From Selaginella moellendorffii (Eukaryota > Streptophyta > Lycopodiopsida > Selaginellales > Selaginellaceae), in assembly GCF_000143415.4 (NCBI RefSeq), contig NW_003314315.1, positions 186,001-250,000 of the forward strand: a stretch of 64,000 nucleotides of DNA, read 5' to 3'. A program made the position numbers and the translations under genes. The notes beneath the pieces are model-generated. The model saw only the letters and a list, made by a program, of their open reading frames with translations, had not been told where the DNA came from and searched no databases. Of this stretch, positions 37,301-46,790 are shown in pieces (within the stretch, counting starts at the first letter, position 1; every line of letters starts with the position of its first letter).

Positions 37301-38355
37301 TTATGAGCAATTATCATACTTTTGAAATTGTATATTTTTGCTACTTTACTTATAGATTCTATATTCATTTTAGTCATACTTTCTAATTTTATCGACAATA
37401 TCTTCAGTGACTCTCTTGTGATTTTCCTCATCTACAATAAATTCTTCAAGCTTATAAAACTTAAGCTTATATGAATATTAAAATATTTTTATCTCACTCT
37501 TATTGTCAACTCTAGTGCACCACATAATATGTTGTTAAGCATTGGATTTACCTTATGAATATAAACATTTTTTGCCTATAAAGATTGTCTTTTATAGTGA
37601 TAATTTTGCATATCTTTTATTCAAGGGATCAATAAGTTTTTTCTTAAGTTAGTGAATTGAAGTATTTAACTTTTTGATGGAAATTTACATTGGTTTATTA
37701 TGTTGTTACAACCCAAAAGATTACTAACAATTAATAAATGACTATTAGTTTAAGACAGTGGATAGAGTGCTATAAGTTGTGATATCTTAAGTTTAGGAAC
37801 CACATAGTAAGTATAGTAAGTATTTGGGGAAGTTGTGTGCAAAAATATTAAAAAATTCTTTTGCACAACCAATAAGCTTAAAGAAGAAATATATTCTATT
37901 GATTGTTTTTTTTTCACACCTTAAGCATAACAAATTATAATCATAATTAGTCTTGACTGCATTCAGTTTGATTCTTGATTAATGCCAATTGTGTCCAGCT
38001 GAAGGCCTAGTCAATGAAAATGGCTATAGTTATTTTAATCCAAAACCATAATTTTAACCCTAAAATTTACACAAAAGTGGTCTCAAGGGAGATCATTTTG
38101 AAAAAGTTCTTTCAACATCCTTAGGGAGATATCATAGTGTATATTGATAATTAATTTTGATGCAGTAGAGAGCTCTTCTTTGGGCTGGAATGTTTGTAAT
38201 ATGAAATTCTATGATACATGAGATATATAGATACCAAGTGCTATTGGACAATTAAACATTCAAAATGAAAACCTTTTCAATGATAGATAGTTTCTAGTTA
38301 TACATTTGATTTATTTCTCGTTTAATTTACCTTCTGGAAGTTATCTAAACCAAAA
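34330..38355 (-). repeat. AT-rich diverged repeat array, block B (inverted)
   Basis: Same family as block A, reverse-complemented. Examples are GAAAGTTATCTCAAGCAATCTA (about 35248) and GAAGTTATCTCAACCAGTCTAG (about 36547), the complement of the block A anchor. The module beginning GGAGGAGATATAGTG...GATTGGAGA recurs near 34399, 35700 and 37101. Short phrases are shared with reverse complements near 28000, 30000, 31000 and 32800. Block B ends about 70 bases past the stop codon of the PPR gene at 38424. Confidence 0.8.
37283..38080. mobile_element. Insertion within a block B repeat, with tRNA-like promoter boxes
   Basis: A block B module breaks after AAAGTGG (37276-37282) and resumes after a second AAAGTGG (38074-38080), giving a direct 7-base flank that could be a target-site duplication. 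Inside, near 37752-37805, the phrase GACAGTGGATAGAGTGC resembles a Pol III A box and GTTTAGGAACC a degraded B box at tRNA-like spacing. A SINE or decayed tRNA-derived element is possible. The rest of the insert is AT-rich and unrecognised. Confidence 0.4.
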
Positions 38356-38423
38356 CAAAAATTAAGAGAAGAAAGTAGTACCATTGTACAAGGAAGCCAG
38401 AAATAAAAACTCATTTATCCAAG

Positions 38424-40142
38424 CTACACATACATCCTAGCAGCATCCTTATGGTTTCTACATGCCACTAGCAGGCAAGTCCACTCAAGTGAATCAGCCA
38501 CAAACGGCATGGTATTGATCAAGTCTTCAGCATCTCCCAGCCTGCCTGATCGTCCCAGGATATCGACCATGCAGCAGAAATGAGGCTTGGTGGGAGGCAC
38601 TCCATAATCCAGGCTTAAAGATGTGAAGCAATTCCTTCCAGCATAGAGGCCCCCACTGTGGTTACATGCATGAAGAATCCGGATGAAGCAAATCTCGTCA
38701 ACTCTCTCGGCAGTGGCAGCCATCAAGTGAAACAAATCGAGCACTGAGTTGGCTTGCCCGACCTGGGCGTAAGCTCCCAACATCGAGCTCCAGGACATGA
38801 GATCCAGTGATGGCATCGTGTTGAAGATCTTGTATGACACTGCGAGCTGTGAGGCGTGGTGAGCATGAGCTGAGAGAAGCGCATTCCAAGAGACTTGGTT
38901 CCACTCGGGCATCTGGTAGAAGACGAGCTTTGTCTCGACGAGGAGGCCATGCTGGGCATAGGCGACGAGCATCGCAGTCCAGGATACCAGGTCGAGCTCA
39001 GGTATGGAGGCGAAGATTGCTGCAGACTGGTCAATATGCCCGTGCTGGGCATAAGCAACGAGAAGAGACGTCCATGAAGCAATGTTTCTGTGCGGCATCT
39101 CGTCGAAGACCTGCTTGGCCTCCTCAACACGAGCAGACTGAGCGAGAGCGTGGAGAAGTGAGTTCCAGGAGACGATGTCCTGCTCTCTCATCAAGCTTGA
39201 CACCACAATGGCTCTCTCGGCGTCCCCAGCCTGGGCATAGGACACCAAGAGGGTGTTCCAGGAGAAGAGATTGTGTTCAGGCATCTCAGTGGTGAAAAAG
39301 GTGAGAGCAGCATCGAAGTCCAAGAGCTGGAGGAGCCCAGACAAGATGATGTTGTACGTGATCAAGCTAGTCTCTTTCATCGATGAGAGCTCCTCCCTGG
39401 CTCTCTCCAGTCGACCACTCTGGGCAAGGGAAGAGAGCACCGCATTCTTTGCGACAGCGTCCCACTCGGGCATCATCAGGCACAGAGCTTCCATGGCAGG
39501 CAAGTCGATATCGTCCCTCTGGAGCAAGATCGCTAACAGAGTTGTCCAGGAGACGAGGTCCCGGAGCGGCATGAGATCGAAGACGTGCATGGCCTTCTCG
39601 ACATGCCCGGCTTGGGCATATGCAGCCAGCATGGTGTTCCAAGACACAATGTTCCTCCAAGGCATCCGATCAAACACAAGTAGAGCGCCGGATATCTGCC
39701 CAGTAGCGGCGTGTGCATGGAGGAGCAAGTTCCAGGATGCCGTATCCCAGGCGGGCATCTGATCAAAGATAGACTGTGCTTGATCCAGATGCCCGGCGTG
39801 GGCATATGCACCGGCTATAGTTGTCCAGGAGATAATGTCGTGATCGGGCATGGAGTGGAAGATCTGGGTGGCGTTTTGGAGTTGGCCGTGGTGGGCGTAG
39901 GCGGAGAGCATGAGCGCCCAGGTGAAGAAGTTTTTGGTGGCGGTGGTGTCGAAGATGTGGCGAGCGTGGTGGATTGCGCCGCAGCGAGCGTAGGCGTGGA
40001 GTAGTAAATTGGAGAGGTAGACATCGTTTTTGTTGCGATGGTGGTGGAGGAGACGAGAGTGTACGCTTGTGACTGCCGCGATGGTCTTGCATGAGTGGAG
40101 GTGTTTGGCCCATTCGTAATGGTTTGAAGGACTTTCGCCCAT
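38424..40142 (-). CDS. PPR protein built from S motifs, C-terminally short
   Basis: Intronless 572-residue protein starting at an ATG. After an N-terminal L-like part (LHSCKTIAAVTSVHSRL, LLHAYARCGAIHHARHIF) there are 12 tandem S motifs of 31-33 residues, of the pattern xVSWNTLLxAYAQxGH...MPxxD, and then a longer terminal motif. The C-terminus has CCMVDILGRSGRLGDAEDL and LEWTCLLVACRNHKD, the beginning of an E domain, then stops after ARMYV. E+ and DYW domains are absent. The gene ends about 70 bases from block B of the AT-rich array, so the short C-terminus may reflect truncation by array growth (inference). A decayed fragment of this gene lies at 33549-34005. Confidence 0.9.
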   Translation of the reverse strand: MGESPSNHYEWAKHLHSCKTIAAVTSVHSRLLHHHRNKNDVYLSNLLLHAYARCGAIHHARHIFDTTATKNFFTWALMLSAYAHHGQLQNATQIFHSMPDHDIISWTTIAGAYAHAGHLDQAQSIFDQMPAWDTASWNLLLHAHAATGQISGALLVFDRMPWRNIVSWNTMLAAYAQAGHVEKAMHVFDLMPLRDLVSWTTLLAILLQRDDIDLPAMEALCLMMPEWDAVAKNAVLSSLAQSGRLERAREELSSMKETSLITYNIILSGLLQLLDFDAALTFFTTEMPEHNLFSWNTLLVSYAQAGDAERAIVVSSLMREQDIVSWNSLLHALAQSARVEEAKQVFDEMPHRNIASWTSLLVAYAQHGHIDQSAAIFASIPELDLVSWTAMLVAYAQHGLLVETKLVFYQMPEWNQVSWNALLSAHAHHASQLAVSYKIFNTMPSLDLMSWSSMLGAYAQVGQANSVLDLFHLMAATAERVDEICFIRILHACNHSGGLYAGRNCFTSLSLDYGVPPTKPHFCCMVDILGRSGRLGDAEDLINTMPFVADSLEWTCLLVACRNHKDAARMYV

Positions 40143-40299
40143 TCACAAGTACTTTCTAAGCCATGTCACACCATAGCTCAAAGTTCCATCTCTAGTGAAA
40201 AAAACTGAAGAAATGGAACATTTGATTATATGGAATGGATGGATCGAGAAGGACATTGCCACAAAACTTGAGAAAGAGAGAGGTTACCGCGATGGTTGA

Positions 40300-41438
40300 T
40301 CACTTGGAGTTTGACGATCGCCCAAGCAGCCTCCTGACGTTGAGCAGCACTAGAACGCTCAAGAGCCTGACCGGGACGAAGAACACGCACTCGAGCAAGG
40401 TGGTGACGATCGATTCGGAAGGAAGCAAGCCTCTGGACAGCATCACAAGGACACCTCCAACTCTCCTGGTGGCGACGATGTACTCGCCCGCTTTGATCGC
40501 CTCCACCGTCCTGGCTGCCACGTCCGCCGGGGACTCCGTGTCCCTGGGATCGTAGTGGCACACGGATTTGAGCGTCTCGAGAACCTGTTGATCAGTGGTC
40601 GCTGCCATGAGCGAGCACTCAAGTCAGCTACTTTCCCGACAAGATCTTTGTGTGCTCACCATCGCCGAGCAGTGCCGTGTCGGTGAATCCCGGACAGATC
40701 AAGCTCACCCGGATGTTGTGAGGCAGCAGCTCCAGTCGCAGCGTTTCCGCCAGGCCTCGCAGCGCGTACTTTGTAGCCGCGTAGATGTTCGCACCGTAGA
40801 GTGTGTACTGTTGAAACGCACGTAAGTTTCATGACCCAAAAGAAAGAAAAAGATGATTTTGGTCACCATTCCAGCCAGTGATCCGATGAGCACGATGGAT
40901 TTTCCATGGCTGCTCTTGCTCTGCTCCTGCTTCATGTGTGGAAGAGCGGCATGAACCGAGTACGCGCAGCCCAGGAGATTTGTTCTCACCACTTGATCTA
41001 TGTCCTCGGCTCGGCATTCCCCAAAGAGTCCAGATCTCACCAGGCCGGCGTTGCACACGAGAACGTCGATCGGCCTCCACCTTGATGCCTGCTCGATCAC
41101 TCGCTTGGTTGCGGCAAAATCTCCCACGTCCAGTTCCTGGAGACCACCAAAGTTTCAAGACGCTTGTGAACAAAAAGTTTTACCTCCGCGACGATTTGCG
41201 TGGGGCTGCAAACGCATTCTTTGAGAAGCGACTCCTTGGCAGCGGCCAGCCTCGCCTTGTTGCGAGCGACGATTGTCACAGACGCACCCTGGATGAGGGC
41301 CCGTTTGGCGATTTCATAGCCGATGCCGCTCGAGCCTCCAGTCACAAATACGTGCTTGTTCATCAGAGACTCCATCACCTTCGTCTTCCTCCTGCACAAG
41401 GCAGCAAGGAGTATGACTCCCACGACAAGAAATAGCAT
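40300..41438 (-). CDS. 3-ketodihydrosphingosine reductase
   Basis: ER-membrane short-chain dehydrogenase of the TSC10/KDSR type, reducing 3-ketodihydrosphingosine to dihydrosphingosine with NADPH, the second step of sphingolipid synthesis. Four exons join in frame: 41184-41438, 40867-41136, 40660-40807 and 40601-40300, giving 324 residues. Features are an N-terminal membrane anchor (MLFLVVGVILLAAL), TGGSSGIG cofactor motif, VCNAG, IGSLAGM with the catalytic Ser, and YAATK with the catalytic Tyr and Lys. PGFTDTALLGD follows, then hydrophobic C-terminal segments. It is followed on the same strand by the PPR gene. A truncated duplicate lies at 45591-46060. Confidence 0.93.
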
Positions 41439-41952
41439 TTGGATTGGATTGCTTGAAATTCTCGTCTGACCAATTCAACCAAGAAAAAGGAGGAAGAAAC
41501 GGATTTAGCGGCAGCGACGATGCAATAGTCTTTACGTGAGCAAGAAAAACATGCAGAACCAACCAAGCATACTTTTTTGCGAGCTCACCTAACACGGAAA
41601 ACCATCTTCGTCAAATCTTTGTTCATGCTCAGCAACAGTGTCGGTGGGCTTGTCGTCTGTGTAGAACCCAAGCGTTTGGTCAGTAAAAACTACAAACACG
41701 AATGCTGGTTTAAGCTTACGTTACGTCCAAACCGTTCTCTTGACCGTCTGGAGCTAAGTTTCATACGCTTGAATGTTTTCCAGCCCTTGCTCTCCAGTTC
41801 TTCACAGCTAAACAACCTAAAGTACAGTGCCTTCTTGATCCAGAATCTTCCCTGTGTGATTGTCGTAGAATAATGTCCTGGGAGGCCTGCTCAAAGGATC
41901 GAAACCCAAAAGATATGGTCTGGATCGTCCGAGCACGCTGCTGGCTAAGAAC

Positions 41953-43470
41953 TCACTTCAGTGACAATCCCTTGAGCTCTTCCTCCAGGCCATCCTCGCC
42001 ATCCTCATTGCCATCTTCCTCATCGCCGCCTGCTTCCTCGTCGTTGTCTTCCAGCGGTCCGAGAACTGAGATCCCCACTCCGCTCTTGAGCACGCTCCGG
42101 ACTTCGTCCAATCCAAAGCTGGAGATGCGGTTGCCATCGATGCCGAGAAGCTTGAATCCTGGTTTCCCAGCCACTGCCTCCGCCGCAGCCAGCGCGCCAA
42201 CCCGGCTCAGTGAGTTGGAGCTCAGATCAAGCTCCTCCAGCTTTGAGCAGCTCGCTTTCACCGCCGCCGAGACCATCACAGCACCCTTGTCACCCAGCTC
42301 GTTCTCGGATAGATTCAACTTGGCCAGCTCCTTGTTCGCTGCAATGAAAGCCGCCAGCGCCTTGGCGGACGACTGCGTGATCTCGTTGTTTCCGAACTCG
42401 AGCACCTTGATACTCCGCGTCCCGCTTGCCAGCGCCTCGAGAACTGGCGTACTTCCAGCGTCCTCCAGGCTTAGATCGCTCAAGTAGACGTGCGTCAAGC
42501 CGCCATGTTGCCGCAAAGCCTTCCCAAGCGCAACACCACCTCCAGGACCATACATGTTGTCTCTCAAGTCGAGAACTTTGAGCTTGGATCCACCAGCGAT
42601 GGCCGAAGCCAGTGCCACCGCGCCTTCCTCCCCGACTCTAGTCGACGAGAAGCGGAAGTTCTCGAGCTGGATAGCCTTCTCGACGAGCTTCGCGAGAGAT
42701 CTGGCTCCTTGATCACCGGTCATGTTGTTGTGGAAGTGCAAGAGCTTGAGAGAGCTTCCAGTGGTGACGATGTCGCATATAGCACGAGCAGCCTCCTTGG
42801 AGATCCCATTGTTCATGAAGGAGAGCTCCTCGAGGGATTCCTGGGACTTTAGCAGCGGCGCAAAGGCCCTCACACCCTTCTCCCCGAGAGCATTGTCCGA
42901 GAGGTTTAGCGAGCGGAGCTTGCTCCCTTCCAATGCCAGCGCGAGTGTACGCATCACCTCCAGCGCCTCGTCCTCTGGCCGCCCAGCAACAATGTCCGAG
43001 AAATCCACGTCCTGTAGCGAGGATTTCACCTTCGAGAGAAATCTTCCCGCGACCACAGCAGCGTCCCTGCCGAAGCTCTTGTTGCTGAAGCAAATCCTGG
43101 AGTAGCGCGACGTCTCCAGCGGCAACAAGAGCTCCTCCGCGAGCTCCTTGGTGAGGAAAGCTCTCTGCCCGGCCGAAATATCGAAGCACTGTTCATCTTT
43201 TACAGTACCTGCCATCGCGAATCCCAGCGCTTCCAGCATCATCCGGCTCGCCTCTCGAGCATAGATCTTCACCGCCGCCACGGGATCCCCGCCATCGCCG
43301 GAGCTTGCTACCTGGAATGCGGACTCTTCGATCCTGGATCCCAGCTCCTTCGCATCGCCGTCGATCGGCGCCTTCCAAAAGAATGCCAGCGACGTGAGAT
43401 TCGTGGCGACGAGCTGCGCCGTCGCGTCTCGCTTCGGGGGCCAATCCGCTACCACCGACGCCGCCGCCAT
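41953..43470 (-). CDS. Ran GTPase-activating protein with WPP domain (RanGAP)
   Basis: Activates GTP hydrolysis by Ran for nucleocytoplasmic transport, and in plants marks the nuclear rim and division plane. It is an uninterrupted 505-residue frame from an ATG. An N-terminal plant WPP domain (WPPKRDATAQLVA, AVKIYAREASRMMLEAL, about residues 10-85) serves nuclear-envelope targeting. RanGAP-type leucine-rich repeats follow (LRSLNLSDNALGEKGVRAF, LKVLDLRDNMYGPGG, LAKLNLSENELGDKGA), then an acidic tail (DNDEEAGGDEEDGNEDGED), the usual order for plant RanGAPs. The catalytic residues of the LRR region were not checked individually. Confidence 0.95.
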   Translation of the reverse strand: MAAASVVADWPPKRDATAQLVATNLTSLAFFWKAPIDGDAKELGSRIEESAFQVASSGDGGDPVAAVKIYAREASRMMLEALGFAMAGTVKDEQCFDISAGQRAFLTKELAEELLLPLETSRYSRICFSNKSFGRDAAVVAGRFLSKVKSSLQDVDFSDIVAGRPEDEALEVMRTLALALEGSKLRSLNLSDNALGEKGVRAFAPLLKSQESLEELSFMNNGISKEAARAICDIVTTGSSLKLLHFHNNMTGDQGARSLAKLVEKAIQLENFRFSSTRVGEEGAVALASAIAGGSKLKVLDLRDNMYGPGGGVALGKALRQHGGLTHVYLSDLSLEDAGSTPVLEALASGTRSIKVLEFGNNEITQSSAKALAAFIAANKELAKLNLSENELGDKGAVMVSAAVKASCSKLEELDLSSNSLSRVGALAAAEAVAGKPGFKLLGIDGNRISSFGLDEVRSVLKSGVGISVLGPLEDNDEEAGGDEEDGNEDGEDGLEEELKGLSLK

Positions 43471-43642
43471 TTCAAATCCAAGAACCCTAGTCCTCTGTTT
43501 TTAGGGCTCCAGCAGGTTTAAATAAACCCTAAATGCAGATTCTTATTCGTTGAAAGATTTTTGCTTCCTTTTTTTTCTTTTATTTCTTGAGTTATACAAA
43601 ATAATACAAGATTTATTTCAATGATGTTATGAGATAAATGGC
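43471..43642 (-). promoter_or_regulatory. RanGAP upstream spacer with telo-box
   Basis: 172 bases between the RanGAP start and the stop of the upstream ERD7-like gene on the same strand. AAACCCTAA (43524-43532) and AACCCTAG near 43485 are telo-box elements common in promoters of growth-related plant genes. Confidence 0.45.
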
Positions 43643-45296
43643 CTATTTTTTCCTCATTATGGCATTTGCAGCCGCATTTTTTACCATGCTTCTGGTTGAA
43701 GGCTTTGTCTCTTTTGGGTTGATGGCCTTTCTGATCTTTGAAACAACCCAAGCAGTCGACAACACATGCCCAATCGAAGATAGCCCTTCGTGAGTAAATT
43801 CCCCGGCTTGCTCTCCAAATCTGGCAGAAATAAAAACAAAAAAGATAATAAAAAAAATTATACAAATAAATAAGCCAAGATAACTCACTTATGAGCCACC
43901 ACTCCGGTTGTGATCAGTGTGCCAGTAGATAGAATGTTTTGGGTGGCCATTTCCACTGCATCAAACACCTTGCCTGGAAGAAAAATAAGAGAGAGTAAAG
44001 TTGATTGGTCATAGAACAAAATTTACGTACTGAATGCATCCAGAGATGCAAGAGCGACTTCACCGGGCATCATCTTGAAGACTTTCTTCCCAACTTTCGA
44101 AGTCACCGCGGCGCTGGTGAAATATCCAGTTGCAGTCACAATTCCTGTCAAGATCCCTCTTGCAACTCTCTCGGACATTTGTGTAACTCTTCGCACTCTA
44201 CAGGAAATCAGCCTTGGTGAAAACTAAGAAAGAGAGAATGAAAATAAAAGAACCAACCTTTTGATGTTTCGCATCGTCGTGGGACTGAGTTGCACGGGCT
44301 TCTTAGCTGCTTTGGTGTGCTTCTTGACATACTCGCCACCTTTCTCAAGTTGGGCCGCCGTGGAGTTACTGCACCAAAACAGGGATCGAATTACGTGACC
44401 AGTGCCGGTTGCCACTCCTCTCGCAATGCTGCTGTTGTAATCCTCCACGTTTGGAGCTATGGCGGTCCAGTACAATCTCGACTTCGTCTCGGATGGCCTC
44501 TTGTTCATGTCCTGCGCGAGGCTGGGAGGAGGAACCAAAACCTGGCCTTGGATCTCGTCCGGCTTGATCATCCCCTCCGTCTCGAGCTTCTCCCGGATCT
44601 CCCCTTCGTCGCCTTGCATCATCTTGGGATTGGAGAAGAAAGTATACTTCTTGAGCAACTCATCGAGCTTGGATAGCTTCTCCTCGTTGCCTTTCACCTT
44701 GAATGTCACGCCATAGCTCAAGTTTTCGACGCTCACCTTCTTGGAAGGATTTTCTCTTTCGCTATGGCTCTGGGAGAGAGAATTCAGAGAAAAGAACGAG
44801 AAGAACTTTCACTTACATCGTCGCGATCGGTGTGATCGTCTGGATCAACTCTGAGCGAGAAGAAGTAGTGCCCAGCATCAAGCTTGGTGACGACCTCGTC
44901 CTTGAGAACCGGCCATTGCAACTTCTTGCCGACTCGCGCAAACACGGCCACCTCGTTCCCATTTTGCGTGAGCCGGACGAGAGAAAACGTACCGGAAGCC
45001 AACAGCACACTCTGCTCCTTGTCGATGAGATGCACCAGGGAGTGACTAATCTTCACCAATCTCTCCTCGCCAGCGACGAGCTCGCGCTCCTCCTCGGCGT
45101 CCACTGGGAAATCATCCGAGGCCCCCTCGGTTTGCTGCGGTGGTTCTTGATCATACTTTGGAATGGGTCTATCCGGTGATCTTACTCTGAGTTTGCTGTT
45201 GGGATCCATGTGGATGGAGGGATCTTCGTCGCCTGGCGGTGGCGAATTCGCGTTCTCGGCCGCATCTTGCTTGCTTTTGCTGGATTTGCCACCCAT
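43643..45296 (-). CDS. Senescence/dehydration-associated protein, ERD7/spartin-like
   Basis: Member of the plant ERD7 family with a C-terminal senescence domain shared with animal spartin; plant members bind membrane lipids and lipid droplets and respond to stress. About five exons: 44817-45296, 44257-44769, then smaller exons down to 43643. Order: an acidic, Pro-rich N-terminus, a beta-rich region (LVHLIDKEQSVLLASGTFSL), then the helical senescence domain (NSSIARGVATGTGHVIRSLF, ERVARGILTGIVTATGYF, ATQNILSTGTLITTGVV, GLSSIGHVLSTAWVVSKIRKA). The frame runs 4 codons upstream of 45296, but that start is GTG, so ATG 45296 is chosen. This gives MGGKSSKSK, a good N-myristoylation signal. Confidence 0.9.
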
Positions 45297-45590
45297 TTTG
45301 GCGATCACCTACGATAAAACAGAGAGTTCTTCGCTACAGTTTAGTCCCAAGGATTTAGATCAGTGCTGCCGTGCCACGTTCACAAAGACACTTGTCAGGA
45401 GATGCCGGTAAGACGGTGATCTGTCAAGAACTTTTGGATCTATTCCTGCTCAAAGAACAAGGAACATTTAAGTTGCAAGCGTCCAAAGCATCCTGGATTA
45501 TTGTCAAAAGCATGGTATAAGTCCAAGCGTAAGCTTAGAGCCAAGTAAAAGTACCTTATCCACGAGGATCACTTTGCTTGGCCACCTAAG

Positions 45591-46060
45591 CATGGATGGA
45601 TCGAGAAAATCATTGTCCGAAGAATATAAAACTTGAGAACCGTGATGATCACTTGGAGTTTGACGATCGCCCAAGCAGCCTCCAGCACTAGAACCAAGTT
45701 TTGATCGCCTCCACCGCCCTGGCCGGACTCCTGTCTCTGTGATGGTAGTGGCACACGGACTTCCCAGCACGGGAGGAATATTTTGAGTCAGCTACTTGCC
45801 CGACAATATCTTTTTGCTTACCATCGTGTAGCAGTGCCGTGTCGGCGAATCTAGGACAGTTCAAGCTCACCCGGATGTCGTAGCTCAGTGTTTGCGCCAG
45901 GCCTCGAAACGTGTACTTTGTAGCCGCGTAGCTGTTAGCAGCGTCTAGTTACGAGCGACGATTGTCACAAACGCACAGAGACGATGACGCTCCAGTCACA
46001 CAACTACGTGCTTGTTCATCAGAGACCCCTGAACAAAACAGCAAGAACTATGAATCCCTA
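45591..46060 (-). pseudogene. Truncated duplicate of 3-ketodihydrosphingosine reductase
   Basis: Direct copy of the gene at 40300-41438. Shared phrases include GATCACTTGGAGTTTGACGA (45649 and 40298), CAGTGCCGTGTCGGCGAATC (45832 and 40672) and TACGTGCTTGTTCATCAGAG (46006 and 41349). Exon 2 and large parts of exons 1 and 4 are deleted and the remaining frame is shifted, so no enzyme can be made. Translated pieces such as CPRFADTALLHDG and RAVEAIK still recall the parent. Confidence 0.85.
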
Positions 46061-46790
46061 GAAAAGAATGGAATGCTTGTCAGAACCAAGACCAACAGAA
46101 AAGAGTAAGAACTCGCAAAAATGGAACTTTACGTGAGCAAGAACAACCAACCAAGCGTACAGTGCAAGCTCACCTAATAGGAAAAAAGCCATCGACATCT
46201 TCCATCAATCTTTGTTCTTGGCAGCACGATACCTCGAGTGTTCAAAGAAGTTTTCCATGAGAGATACAGCCAAAACCACAGCTCAACAATATCGATTGAC
46301 TTGTCGTTTGGGCAGAGGCCGAGCGTTTGGTCAGCTCCTGTAATAGAAACTGCACAATGGAAAGCTCAGGTTAAGCTGACAACCGAGTACACCACATCTC
46401 ACACACCTCTGAAGCTGATCAGGAGCTTTGCTCGTTGACAAAGAGAAATCACGCTTTGAGTTGGATGTCAAAGTTTCGCTACTCTCTTGATGCGTGAAAC
46501 GCAAAAATTCCTGTTCATCATCCCACTGCATCAGTACGTCCAAACAGTTCTCTTTACCGTATGAAGCTTAACGCTAAGTGTTTTCCAGTCCCTGCTCTCC
46601 AGTTCTTCCCGTGGCTGCTGCAGTGCTGCTACCAACACACACACAATTAAACAAATCTAAAAGTGTCAAGTACAGTGCCTTCTTACCTGTGAAGGATCGA
46701 GAATCGCACACACTGTCTTTTTCTCCTCTGGATCCCTGTGATTGTCGTAGAATGTCCTGGATGTTGGTAGTAGGGAGGCCTGATTGCCAT
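46061..46790 (-). repeat. Copy of the reductase gene's upstream flank
   Basis: Continues the duplication beyond the pseudogene and matches about 41440-41905. Examples are CTTTACGTGAGCAAGAA, GAGCGTTTGGTCAG, TCCAGTTCTTC, AAGTACAGTGCCTTCTT, GTGATTGTCGTAGAAT and GGAGGCCTG in the same order. It contains insertions relative to the source. The duplicated unit is therefore about 1.2-1.7 kb, placed about 5.4 kb away in direct orientation. Confidence 0.8.

Noticed and set aside
25376-38355. AT-rich block as organelle DNA inserted in the nucleus
   Set aside because: Selaginella organelle genomes are unusually GC-rich, and no organelle gene was recognised in the block.
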